Made by a program: the position numbers and the translations under genes. 64,000 bases of DNA, taken from positions 124,001-188,000 of the forward strand of contig NZ_JAHLQJ010000002.1 in assembly GCF_018919145.1 (NCBI RefSeq). Reading direction: 5' to 3'. A model generated the notes under the pieces. It did no database searches. It was not told the origin of the DNA and saw only the letters and a list, made by a program, of their open reading frames with translations. How positions within the stretch are numbered: the first letter of the stretch is position 1; each line of letters begins with the position of its first letter. This stretch comes from Paenibacillus brevis. Its GTDB lineage: Bacteria; Bacillota; Bacilli; Paenibacillales; Paenibacillaceae. This document shows, piece after piece, positions 28,112 through 36,405 of this stretch.

Positions 28112-28244
28112 AGAACAAAGACCTCCTGTATTCAAATTTGCGGTCCGTATAGGCTGATCGCAAGTATAGCTGGATTGCTTGATTGGACACTATCATACCA
28201 AAAGTAAGTTGATGAGTAAAACTCCTTATGACGGCTTGGTTGAT

Positions 28245-28327
28245 TCAGAGAAAACCTCGACCAACCGCAATCGTAAGCAACTTCCACGTTGCTACCAGCG
28301 TGCATAATCATTAATTCAACCTATATG
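28245..28327. repeat. Right-end copy of the dispersed repeat family
   Basis: From TCAGAGAAAACCTCGACC to ATTCAACCTATATGG this aligns by eye with 29391-29460 (shared TCAGAGAAA, CACGTTGC and ATTArTTCAAC). A possible decayed left part (TAAGTTGA) lies near 28204. The end runs into the SRPBCC-ArsR operator. The rest of 28136-28418 holds only this repeat, the operators and the promoter. Confidence 0.6.
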
Positions 28328-28389
28328 GAAACCAAATGGTTTCATATTTCTCGTATAAGGAGTATAATAAATGGAAACCATAAGGTTTC
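28328..28389 (+). promoter_or_regulatory. Promoter flanked by two identical ArsR-type operators
   Basis: GAAACC-N4-GGTTTC occurs at 28328-28343 and again at 28374-28389, 46 bp apart. Between them lies TATAAT at 28363-28368. The first site overlaps the -35 region and the second covers the start of transcription, which suggests tight repression by the ArsR-family product of the second gene in the operon. Confidence 0.75.
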
Positions 28390-28418
28390 ATGTATTAAAT
28401 CTGAAAGGGAGTATCTTA

Positions 28419-28835
28419 ATGTCTACTCAAGCATTACCCGATATCCGCAAGACAATTCTTATACAAGCTCCGCTTCAAAAGGTGTGGGAAGCCGTATCCA
28501 CCCCCGAAGGGCTGGCAGCCTGGTTTATGCCCGGCAACCTGCAGCCGGTGGCAGGTCATGAATTTATTCTCGAGGCAGGACCCTTTGGCCAATCCCCTTG
28601 CAAGGTGCTGGAGGTTGAGCCGGAGAAGCGGTTGTCTTTTACCTGGGGGAAGGATTGGACACTAACCTTTGAACTGGTGCAGCAGAGTGATCAGGTTGAA
28701 TTCACGCTGATTCACAGCGGCTGGACAGCTGAGCAGTTGACTGAATTCGGGGAACCGCACGAACTGGTAAGAGGCCGGATGGATGGAGGCTGGAGCGGTA
28801 TCGTGAAGAAGCTGTCCGCCTTCTTGGAGAGCTGA
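28419..28835 (+). CDS. SRPBCC/AHSA1-domain protein
   Basis: 138 residues from ATG at 28419, with AAAGGGAG nine bases upstream. The AHSA1-like helix-grip fold is indicated by TILIQAPLQKVWEAVSTPEGLAAWFMP in pieces, then EPEKRLSFTWGKDW and FTLIHSGW. These proteins bind hydrophobic ligands, but most bacterial members have no known ligand. It is followed two bases later by an ArsR regulator, a very common pairing in Firmicutes and Actinobacteria. Confidence 0.88.
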   Translation: MSTQALPDIRKTILIQAPLQKVWEAVSTPEGLAAWFMPGNLQPVAGHEFILEAGPFGQSPCKVLEVEPEKRLSFTWGKDWTLTFELVQQSDQVEFTLIHSGWTAEQLTEFGEPHELVRGRMDGGWSGIVKKLSAFLES

Positions 28836-28837
28836 GT

Positions 28838-29182
28838 ATGTCATCGTCATCGGCAGCACAGAAACAGGACATATTTCAGGCGGTTGCGGATCCGACCCGG
28901 CGGGAGCTGTTAAGCCTGATTGGCGAGAGGGAAGTGCCGCTCAAAGAGCTGACACCGCACTTTCCCATGAGCCGTACCGCCGTATCCAAGCATTTGCATG
29001 TCCTTGCCCATGCAGACCTCATCCGGGAACGCAAGGTGGGCCGAGAGACAAGATATCGCGTCAATGCGGACCCGCTGCTTGAGATCAAGCGTTGGCTCAA
29101 CTATTTCGACCGCTTCTGGGATAATAAGCTGAACATCCTGAAGCACTATGTAGAGCAGGACCCATCTTCATCAGAAAAATAA
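28838..29182 (+). CDS. ArsR-family transcriptional regulator
   Basis: 114 residues. The winged helix is visible in FQAVADPTRRELLSLIGE, FPMSRTAVSKHLHVLAHADL (recognition helix) and RKVGRETRYRVN (wing). No ArsR/SmtB metal-binding ELCVCDL motif is present, so the signal is probably not arsenic or another metal. It belongs to the subgroup paired with SRPBCC proteins. It starts two bases after the previous stop and ends at a strong terminator. Confidence 0.9.
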   Translation: MSSSSAAQKQDIFQAVADPTRRELLSLIGEREVPLKELTPHFPMSRTAVSKHLHVLAHADLIRERKVGRETRYRVNADPLLEIKRWLNYFDRFWDNKLNILKHYVEQDPSSSEK

Positions 29183-29185
29183 AGA

Positions 29186-29223
29186 AGCAGCAGCCAAGCC
29201 GGAACTCTGGCTTGGCTGCTGCT
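29186..29223. terminator. Terminator after arsR-like gene
   Basis: AGCAGCAGCCAAGCC and GGCTTGGCTGCTGCT make a perfect 15-bp stem with an 8-base loop and a short T-rich tail. Confidence 0.85.
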
Positions 29224-29242
29224 TTGCTATTCTGGCGCACCT

Positions 29243-29457
29243 ATATAAGTTGAACAGAGGAGTTTGCGAAGAAGAGCATAAGTGTGAAGTGTTACAAGCT
29301 TTCTGTAAGAAAGCTGCTTCGGAAGCATAAAGCCGAGGCGTTCGCCTTTGTGAGCCGATTTCTAGCTTATGAATGTCTAATTCGGTCAGAGAAATCCGCG
29401 AACAACAGCGATCGCAAGCACACTTTACACGTTGCCCCCTCGTACATCATTAGTTCA
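29243..29457. repeat. Dispersed repeat element with inverted ends
   Basis: The left end CTATATAAGTTGAAC and the right end AGTTCAACT are inverted relative to each other. The left part aligns with 10286-10335, the right part with 28245-28327 and with the right arm of 41154-41223. The inside has no gene. The element fills the convergent gap (29183-29463) and ends just before the stop of the permease. Confidence 0.6.
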
Positions 29458-29463
29458 ACTCCC

Positions 29464-30297
29464 CTATCCCTTCACTGCCCCTGCTACAACGCCTTTTACA
29501 ATGTATTTTTGCAGGAATATGAATACGATAATGGATGGAAGTACAGCCATAACCATGGCCGTCATGGCATACTGCCAATCCGAGGTATATTGGCCGACGA
29601 AGGTGTAGGCCGCCAGCGTCAGCGTCTTGGTTGAAGGCGATCCGTTGACCATTAAGAGCGGGAGCAGGAAGTCGTTCCAGATCCACATCACATCGATAAT
29701 AATGATGGTCGTCGTTACGGACTTCAAGAGCGGGAAGATCACGCTGAAGAACAGGCGGAACCCGGAGGCTCCATCAATCGTCGCGCTCTCGTCAATTTCC
29801 CGGGGAATCCCCTTCACGAAGCCGTGGTAAATGAACAGGGCCAATGGAGCCCCGAAGCCCCAGTACAAGAGGCCAAGCCCCCAGGTGCTTTCCGACAGAT
29901 TCAGACTTTTAGCCATTTGCAGTACCGTCAGCATGATCGATTGGAACGGGATCAGCATCGGCATAATACAAATGAAGTAGATCAGGGAGCTGGCCCGGGA
30001 TTTGGTTCGAGCCAGCTTATAGGCTGCAATCGAAGAAATCAGAACAATCCCGGCGAGTCCGAGTACGGTTATGACTGTGTTGTTCAGGAACAGCCTTGGA
30101 TAGTTGATGTACTTCCATACATAAGAGTAATTCTCGAACGCGAGCTTTTTAGGCAATGCGATGACATCGGTCATCAGCTCGGAGAAGCTCTTCAATGAAT
30201 TGATGATGGTCAGGAACAGCGGATACAGGAAGATCAGGGAGATCAGCACCATGACAATTTCAAGCAGGATGATTCTCCAGTCTCTCTTCTTTTTCAT
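29464..30297 (-). CDS. Carbohydrate ABC transporter permease (MalG type)
   Basis: 277 residues, six helices, with the EAA loop seen as IDESATIDGASGFRLFFSV, the ATPase contact of CUT1 transporters. It starts in a TAATG overlap with the stop of the MalF-type gene. The C-terminus VVAGAVKG is typical for the family. The operon has no ATPase gene, so a shared MsmX-like ATPase elsewhere is expected. The binding protein, kinase and alpha-galactosidase nearby point to alpha-galactoside uptake. Confidence 0.92.
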   Translation of the reverse strand: MKKKRDWRIILLEIVMVLISLIFLYPLFLTIINSLKSFSELMTDVIALPKKLAFENYSYVWKYINYPRLFLNNTVITVLGLAGIVLISSIAAYKLARTKSRASSLIYFICIMPMLIPFQSIMLTVLQMAKSLNLSESTWGLGLLYWGFGAPLALFIYHGFVKGIPREIDESATIDGASGFRLFFSVIFPLLKSVTTTIIIIDVMWIWNDFLLPLLMVNGSPSTKTLTLAAYTFVGQYTSDWQYAMTAMVMAVLPSIIVFIFLQKYIVKGVVAGAVKG

Positions 30298-31181
30298 TAG
30301 GCTTCAACCTCCCTGCGCTTGAATATTGTCAATTGAATCACCGTAATGATCAGAACAGCGATGAACAGAATCAAGGCCTTTGCTGTACCGTAACCGTACA
30401 GATTGTTCTGGAAGGTATCCCGGTAAATATCGTAGGCCACGCTATAGGTTGTCCCTCCGGGTCCTCCGCCGGTCAGCGACAGAATTACGTCGAATACCTT
30501 GATCGAGTTGGTCAGCGCCATAAAAACAGAGATCGTAATTGAAGGCGCAAGCAGCGGCAGTGTTACATTAAAGAAACGGCGAACCGGTCCAGCGCCATCC
30601 ACTGTGGCCGCCTCCTTGAGATCATCGGGAACCGACTGAAGCCCGGCAATGTAGATGACCAGATAGAAGCCAATGGATTGCCATAACGATACGAGCAGGA
30701 TAGAAATGAAAGCCAAATTCTGCTCGCCCAGCCAACTTAGTCCGAACAAGCCCCAGCCTGTACTGGCACCCAGGGATTCAAAGCCTTGCATAAAGATGAA
30801 CTTCCAGATGAAGCCGACAATAACCAAGCTTAAAATATAAGGAATAAAGAAGGCAGCTCTTAGCCAGTTCGTGCTCTTCAGCTTCATATCGAGTACAAGA
30901 GCAAGCAGGATGGCGAGCACGTTCACCAGAATAATATAGGCCAGTGCATACTTGATCGTGAACCAGGCTGCATTGGAGAAGTTCGCATCTCCCATGAAGA
31001 TTTGTTTGAAGTTATCCAGCCCTACGAATTTCGGGTGCTTGGATATCCCGTTCCATTGGGTTAAGGAATAACGAATCGTCATCATGAATGGATAGTAAAA
31101 TACGACAATAATGCTGACCAATATCGGCAACGTAAATGCGCCAAATTCCAGTCTCTCAGCTCGTCTTCTTCCACTTTTCAA
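30297..31181 (-). CDS. Sugar ABC transporter permease (MalF type)
   Basis: 294 residues from TTG at 31181, with AAGAGGTG seven bases upstream. Six helices; EAA loop as DLKEAATVDGAGPVRRFF. It is the first gene of the divergent permease operon, opposite to the sensor kinase gene. The intergenic region carries the shared 33-bp motif (31278-31310) in the same orientation to this gene as the copy before the binding-protein gene. Confidence 0.92.
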   Translation of the reverse strand: MKSGRRRAERLEFGAFTLPILVSIIVVFYYPFMMTIRYSLTQWNGISKHPKFVGLDNFKQIFMGDANFSNAAWFTIKYALAYIILVNVLAILLALVLDMKLKSTNWLRAAFFIPYILSLVIVGFIWKFIFMQGFESLGASTGWGLFGLSWLGEQNLAFISILLVSLWQSIGFYLVIYIAGLQSVPDDLKEAATVDGAGPVRRFFNVTLPLLAPSITISVFMALTNSIKVFDVILSLTGGGPGGTTYSVAYDIYRDTFQNNLYGYGTAKALILFIAVLIITVIQLTIFKRREVEA

Positions 31182-31277
31182 CTGTATGCACCTCTTTTGT
31201 CAGACGAAATTTGTAAACCGAGCATTGCAGATATGCTGTGCTATAGTGTAAGTATAGTGTAGTTATTAGGATGCCCT

Positions 31278-31310
31278 AAATGGATTTAAGAAATCAGTTA
31301 AGGGTAAAAA
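31278..31310 (-). promoter_or_regulatory. Candidate YesN-type response regulator site before permeases
   Basis: On the minus strand: TTTTTACCCTTAA, 7 bp, then CTTAAATCCATTT. The copy at 34883-34915 has the same first 13 bases, the same 7-bp spacer and CTTATCTACATTT. Both lie about 35-45 bp before a likely -10, suiting an activator that binds direct repeats. Confidence 0.65.
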
Positions 31311-31362
31311 GGTGAACTGAAAATATCCCGCACCTAACCCCCTAAAATAAAGGATGAGGCAT

Positions 31363-33231
31363 ATGATCGATGGACTGAAACGCGCTCTGCGGGCAGGATA
31401 TGCCCGTTTATCCGGACGATTGGCGAACAAGCTCATACTGTTCTTCTCCACGATCATTATCCTGGTTGTGGTGTCGTTGACCCTCATCTCCGGTCATATG
31501 CTGCGAAAGGAATCCGTCGCTAACAGTATTGAAAGTACGGAGAACAACCTGAAGCTCGTCAACCAGAATCTGGAAGATTATCTGGCAGATATCGAGCAAC
31601 TGTCTCTTCCGCAAATCCGCTATGATGAGTTGCTTCAAGCCATCGTTAATGAAGACACGGACTACGCCTCCAAGATGTACCTGGAGCAGTACCTGCGCTC
31701 TCTGTTCTACTCGCGCTCCGATCTGAACGGTATTTTCCTGTATTTGATCGAGCAGGAGAAATACTACTCCATCGTCCGGGAGGGCTCCGATACAAAAGTC
31801 CGGACAGGCTTTCAAAGCGGGATTGCGGCTCAGCCTTGGTTCGAGCAAGCAATGGACAGCCCGAAGAGCCGTTCCTTCCAATCCTTTGTCCAGCCTAACA
31901 GCCAAATCGGATATATGACCTTCAAGGATCCAGGGCTAATGGCTTACCATCGGGTCATTCGCTCCATTGCTTCCCGAGAGCCGCGGGCGGTCATCTCATT
32001 TTATATTCAGCCGGAAGTCATCGAAGAGATCCTGCAGGACATTCCCATAGAACAAGGGGAGCATCTGATCTTTTTGGACCCGGATAACACCCCTTTTTAT
32101 GCGGATGACCTTTCGTTCTTTGAGCAAATGAAGGATACGAGCCAGTGGGATTACCTGGATCCCAGCGAAAGTGACGGCGATAGCGGTAATGGCAGCGGTC
32201 CAATCATTTGGAGGACTCCCGAGGGAAGCCAGTACCTGATCGTCAGCAATACGGGAGAGAAGGAGAAATGGGAACTGGCTAAGCCAATCCCCTACAGCAA
32301 TATCTATGAGCCGGCCAGACAAGCGAGGAATGTGGGCTTTTTGATCGGCGCCGTATTTTTGATTCTGTCGATCATTCTGGTTGCCTGGATATCCAATGCA
32401 ATCACCAGACCGTTATACCGGTTATCCCGGCAGATGAGGAAATTCAGTGAGGGTACCTTTGATGCAGTAGCCTTGGTAAGAGGACAGGATGAGATCGCCG
32501 ACCTGAACCGGCACTTCAATAAGATGGTATTCAGAACAAACGAACTGATTAATGAACGTTACAAAATGAAGCTGGTAGAGAAAAATGCGATATTAAAGGC
32601 GCTTGAAGCCGAGATCAATCCCCATTTCCTATACAATGCTTTACAGGCCATCTCCACCAAGGCACTGCGGAGCAAGGATTTCGAGGTAGCGGATATGATC
32701 GGAGCGCTGGCATTGACATTGAGATATTGCATTGGAGGCAAGGATATCGTATTTGCGCGGGAGGAACTGCAGCATATCGACCGTTATCTGGCATTGCAGA
32801 AGGCGCGCTTCGGCGACAGGCTTGAGGTGGAGCTGGAATGGGACGAATCCCTGAAGTCACTGCAGATTCCGAAGCTGTCCCTACAGACGTTGACCGAGAA
32901 TTCCATCAAGCATGCTGTCGAGAAAATGTCCGGCACGGTCAAGATCGGAATCAGTGCCGCATTTACGGAAGGCCACTTTGTCATCACCGTCGAGGATAAT
33001 GGGCCCGGCATCCCGCAAGAGCGGATCGATCAGCTTGAGGCTCTCTTTCAGAAGGACTGGGAGGATACCCAGGAGAGCGAGAATATCGGACTTAAAAATT
33101 TGAATACGCGGCTCAAGCTGCTATATGGAGAACATGCCGGGCTTAAAATTTGCAGTACAGATCATGGAGTATCCATTACAATGATGATTCCGCGGGGTGA
33201 AGATAGCGATGTACAAAGTATTGATTATTGA
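31363..33231 (+). CDS. YesM-type sensor histidine kinase
   Basis: 622 residues from ATG at 31363, with AAAGGA nine bases upstream; the in-frame ATG at 31354 has no room for an RBS. TM1 (LANKLILFFSTIIILVVVSL), an extracellular sensor domain of about 260 residues, TM2 (VGFLIGAVFLILSIILVAW), a HAMP domain, then the kinase core with AEINPHFLYNALQ (His420), LTENSIKHA (N box) and DNGPGIP (G box). This is the HPK8/LytS-like class paired with AraC-type regulators. It likely senses the sugar directly or through the binding protein. It overlaps the regulator gene by 23 bp. Confidence 0.93.
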   Translation: MIDGLKRALRAGYARLSGRLANKLILFFSTIIILVVVSLTLISGHMLRKESVANSIESTENNLKLVNQNLEDYLADIEQLSLPQIRYDELLQAIVNEDTDYASKMYLEQYLRSLFYSRSDLNGIFLYLIEQEKYYSIVREGSDTKVRTGFQSGIAAQPWFEQAMDSPKSRSFQSFVQPNSQIGYMTFKDPGLMAYHRVIRSIASREPRAVISFYIQPEVIEEILQDIPIEQGEHLIFLDPDNTPFYADDLSFFEQMKDTSQWDYLDPSESDGDSGNGSGPIIWRTPEGSQYLIVSNTGEKEKWELAKPIPYSNIYEPARQARNVGFLIGAVFLILSIILVAWISNAITRPLYRLSRQMRKFSEGTFDAVALVRGQDEIADLNRHFNKMVFRTNELINERYKMKLVEKNAILKALEAEINPHFLYNALQAISTKALRSKDFEVADMIGALALTLRYCIGGKDIVFAREELQHIDRYLALQKARFGDRLEVELEWDESLKSLQIPKLSLQTLTENSIKHAVEKMSGTVKIGISAAFTEGHFVITVEDNGPGIPQERIDQLEALFQKDWEDTQESENIGLKNLNTRLKLLYGEHAGLKICSTDHGVSITMMIPRGEDSDVQSIDY

Positions 33232-34861
33232 TGATGAACAGCCGCTGCGTGAGGCGATTCAGATATTAGGCGAATGGGACAGGCTGCAGGTCGGAGAGGT
33301 GCTGGAGGCAGCTGATGGACAAGCCGGATTGGATATGCTGCAAGCTTACAACCCTGATCTGGTCATGATGGATATGAAAATGCCGGAAATGGGCGGCTTG
33401 GAGCTGCTGAAGATCATCGAGCAGGAGTATCCTCAGCTTCCCGTCATCGTCATTAGCGGGTTCAATGACTTCGAATATGCGAGACAAGCCATCCGGTCCA
33501 ATGCTCTGGATTACTTGCTCAAGCCTGTCAATCGGCAGGACTTGAATCAGGCTTTGCAAAAAGGGATCGATTTGCTGGAGGCCAGAAAGCAGGATCGCAG
33601 CGAATCCATTTCCCGCAACATTACGTACAACATGTCGCTGCCCAAGCTGAAGGAGAAGCTGTTTCTCTCCCTCATTGAACGCAGCTATAACAAGAGCACC
33701 GACCAGGCTTCCATGTCTTTGATCGGTGCCGACGATAAAGGAAGATATTATGGGGTTCTAGTATTAAGAGTGCTTAACCTGAAGGCGGTATGTGAACAGA
33801 GATTTAATTCGGACACAGAGCTTCTTTCCTTTGCGGTAGCCAATGTATTTAACGAAATGACGGAATCGGGGCTCACCTGTTTCAGCTTTGCTAATCCCAA
33901 GGGAGAAAGGGAGATGATCGCCGTCTATGACGGAATCGGTGCAGACGCCAGGGAATGGCAGTTCCGTGCCGGACAGTTGCTGCGAAGTGTAGTTACCCAG
34001 CTCCATACCTTGTTCGGTATTATATCTGTCGGCGGTCAAGGCGCTCCGGCACTGGATCCCAAGAAGCTGGCGGACTCTTATGAAGAAGCAAGAATTCGCG
34101 TATATAGCGTCGACCTGCTCAAGCTGTCCGGACGATCCTTCGTGGGCATGACAGAGGATCGCAGAGCGCTGGAAATCCCTTCGCTTACCAGCCGGGTGAC
34201 ACTGATCAAGAGCAGTCTGGAGAATGGAAACCAGCATCAGGCCGCAACCTTGGGCAGCGATTATCTTCGTCAAATTAAGTCAACCGCATTTTTCAGAATC
34301 GGAGATGCGGACCGGCTGCTTACCGAGTTGGTCGTACTGTTCAATGATGTGGCCCGGGAGCATGGTGTAGCCGAAGAGAATATGCCCAACCCTGGGGAGA
34401 AATCGTTGAGAGCCTTTGGCTTGAAGACCGACTTTTCCAGCTATGATGAACTGGAGAATGTGTTTGCAGGCATATTGGAGTACTACAGTGCGCTTATTAT
34501 GCAGGCGGCTTCCAGTCCGCGTTCCTTTGATGCCCAGCATATTAAAGACTTTATTGACAACCATTATTATGAAGACATAAAAATATCGTATTTTGCCGAA
34601 AAATATTATCTAAGCAGGGAATACTTAATGAAGCTGTTCAAGCAGCAGTTCGGGTACGGAATTCATGAGTATGTCCAGAAAATACGGATGGATAGAGCGC
34701 GGAAGCTGCTGGACAATCCTGCGTTGAAAGTCCAGGAAATATCGGAAATGCTGGGCTATAAGGACAAGAACTATTTTAGCAAAGCCTTCCGGAACTACTA
34801 TGGAACCTCGCCCTCCGAATACCGGAACCAATTAAGTGAGGATCAGGATAAAAAGGATTAA
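33209..34861 (+). CDS. YesN-type response regulator with AraC DNA-binding domain
   Basis: 550 residues from ATG at 33209, inside the 3' end of the kinase gene. The N-terminal receiver has IIDDEQPLR, phospho-acceptor Asp55 in LVMMDMKMPEMGG, and LKPVNRQDL. A long linker of about 310 residues follows, then two helix-turn-helix motifs (YYEDIKISYFAEKYYLSREYL and VQEISEMLGYKDKNYFSKAFR, seen in pieces). It should act on the permease and binding-protein promoters, which share a motif with conserved spacing. Confidence 0.94.
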   Translation: MYKVLIIDDEQPLREAIQILGEWDRLQVGEVLEAADGQAGLDMLQAYNPDLVMMDMKMPEMGGLELLKIIEQEYPQLPVIVISGFNDFEYARQAIRSNALDYLLKPVNRQDLNQALQKGIDLLEARKQDRSESISRNITYNMSLPKLKEKLFLSLIERSYNKSTDQASMSLIGADDKGRYYGVLVLRVLNLKAVCEQRFNSDTELLSFAVANVFNEMTESGLTCFSFANPKGEREMIAVYDGIGADAREWQFRAGQLLRSVVTQLHTLFGIISVGGQGAPALDPKKLADSYEEARIRVYSVDLLKLSGRSFVGMTEDRRALEIPSLTSRVTLIKSSLENGNQHQAATLGSDYLRQIKSTAFFRIGDADRLLTELVVLFNDVAREHGVAEENMPNPGEKSLRAFGLKTDFSSYDELENVFAGILEYYSALIMQAASSPRSFDAQHIKDFIDNHYYEDIKISYFAEKYYLSREYLMKLFKQQFGYGIHEYVQKIRMDRARKLLDNPALKVQEISEMLGYKDKNYFSKAFRNYYGTSPSEYRNQLSEDQDKKD

Positions 34862-34895
34862 GGGTAAGAAAGCGATTTCACTTTTTTACCCTTAA
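34858..34895. promoter_or_regulatory. Hairpin enclosing a CcpA cre-like site
   Basis: TTAAGGGTAA (34858-34867) pairs perfectly with TTACCCTTAA (34886-34895). The loop contains AGAAAGCGATTTCA (34867-34880), which differs from the cre consensus TGAAAGCGCTTTCA at two positions. There is no T tract, so this is more likely a regulatory region than a terminator. Catabolite repression of the sugar genes would be expected. Confidence 0.6.
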
Positions 34896-34915
34896 TTCGC
34901 CACTTATCTACATTT
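34883..34915 (+). promoter_or_regulatory. Candidate response regulator site before the binding-protein gene
   Basis: TTTTTACCCTTAA, 7 bp, CTTATCTACATTT; second copy of the motif described at 31278-31310. A TACAAT hexamer at 34936 may be the -10. Confidence 0.65.
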
Positions 34916-35000
34916 TTATCCGGAGGCTCTCTCACTACAATGAGGAGTATAACAGTTAATGCAATTCCAACACTAACTACGAAAGTGGGGGTACAAAAGG

Positions 35001-36317
35001 ATGAAGAAAAAAAGAGTATGGGCAGGCTTCTTCAGTTTAGCGTTGGTTATGGGGTTGTTATCCGGATGCGGAGGCAATAACACCGCAAGCAATGGGGGTA
35101 CCAATTCAGAAGGCACGGCAACCGGGGACAATAGCAAGCCGGTCACCATTTATATGTTCACAGCTTCTCCGGAATACACAGATGCGTTTAACACGTATAT
35201 ATCGGAATATAAAAAGGTTAAACCGAATGTGACGATCAATCTTGAGATTATGCAGGCCGACTATAATACGGTACTGAAGTCGAAGATCGCTGCAGGGAGC
35301 ACGCCGGATGTATTCCAGACAACGGCAGGCGGAGATATTGATACCTTCGCGGATTACAGCGCGGATCTGACGAATGAACCGCTCGCCTCGGCGATGACCG
35401 ATGCGGTTAGGTCGAATATGACTTCTTCGGATGGCAAGGTGCTGGGTCTTCCAATTAAGGGGAACCTGTTCACCCTCATCTACAACAAGAAATTGTTTGC
35501 AGATGCAGGCATCGAATCCTTCCCGAAGACAACGGCTGAGCTGGATGAAGCGATCACCAAGCTGGAAGCCAAGGGAATCACTCCATTTGCTAATGCCTAC
35601 AAAGAATGGTGGGTATGGAAGCACATCTTCCAACACTATGTAGATGCAGCGGCGAAGGATGCAGGCATGGAGCCTAAAGACCTGGTGAGCAAGTTCATCA
35701 GCGGAGAAGCAAAAATCAAGGACTATCCGGTTCTGTATGATAATTTCTTCTCCTTCATCGATACGACGGTTGCGCATGGTACAGACAAGCCGCTGGAACG
35801 CGACAGCAATGCTGAGGTAAGTGACTTTGCATTAGGCAAAGCAGCGATCATGACGGGTAAAGGCGCATGGGATGAGGAAGCCATCAAGAAAATCACACCG
35901 GACTTCGAGCTTGGGATTGCAGGCTACCCGGTAAGTGATGATGCGGCAGACTCCTTCATTATTACAGGAGCCGACCAAGCGCTGCGGATTAACAAAGACT
36001 CCAAGGTCGTGAATGAAACGATTGAATTCTTCAACTGGCTGTATACTTCGGACTATGGCAAGAACTGGTTCTCCGAAGTAGCAAAGGTCATTCCTCCGAT
36101 CAAGGATGCTCCGCTTCCGGATCTGGATATGCCTAAGCAAATGGAAGAAATTCTGAAGACGGAACCGTCAGGCGACCTGTCGGTGAACTACTCGCTGGAT
36201 ACCTTTCACCAAAAATTCGGTGAATTGATGCAGGCCTATATTGGCGGCAACAAGACGAAGGACCAGGTCATTCCTGAAATCGAACAGGCTTGGGTGCAAT
36301 TGGGCTCAGCTCAATAA
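35001..36317 (+). CDS. Extracellular sugar-binding lipoprotein of ABC transporter
   Basis: 438 residues. The signal peptide ends in a lipobox (LLSG-C at residue 23), followed by a low-complexity Asn/Gly/Ser/Thr linker. The rest fits the CUT1 solute-binding family (FTASPEYTDAFNTYISEYKK, GSTPDVFQTTAGGDIDTF, FALGKAAIMTGKGAWDE). It should deliver alpha-galactosides to the two permeases encoded at 29464-31181. A cre-like site and the shared motif lie upstream, a terminator-like hairpin downstream. Confidence 0.93.
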   Translation: MKKKRVWAGFFSLALVMGLLSGCGGNNTASNGGTNSEGTATGDNSKPVTIYMFTASPEYTDAFNTYISEYKKVKPNVTINLEIMQADYNTVLKSKIAAGSTPDVFQTTAGGDIDTFADYSADLTNEPLASAMTDAVRSNMTSSDGKVLGLPIKGNLFTLIYNKKLFADAGIESFPKTTAELDEAITKLEAKGITPFANAYKEWWVWKHIFQHYVDAAAKDAGMEPKDLVSKFISGEAKIKDYPVLYDNFFSFIDTTVAHGTDKPLERDSNAEVSDFALGKAAIMTGKGAWDEEAIKKITPDFELGIAGYPVSDDAADSFIITGADQALRINKDSKVVNETIEFFNWLYTSDYGKNWFSEVAKVIPPIKDAPLPDLDMPKQMEEILKTEPSGDLSVNYSLDTFHQKFGELMQAYIGGNKTKDQVIPEIEQAWVQLGSAQ

Positions 36318-36335
36318 TACAGTGGATCTATAGCG

Positions 36336-36388
36336 TCAATTCGCCGCAATGCTCGAAGGGGTGCTGCGGCGGATTGAACTATTTTTTT
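36336..36388 (+). terminator. Internal terminator between binding protein and galactosidase
   Basis: TCAATTCGCCGCA pairs with TGCGGCGGATTGA, followed by ACTA and seven T. It sits 18 bp after the binding-protein stop and before the galactosidase RBS, so partial read-through would give more binding protein than enzyme. Confidence 0.75.
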
Positions 36389-36405
36389 ATAGGCGGGTGT
36401 TAATA

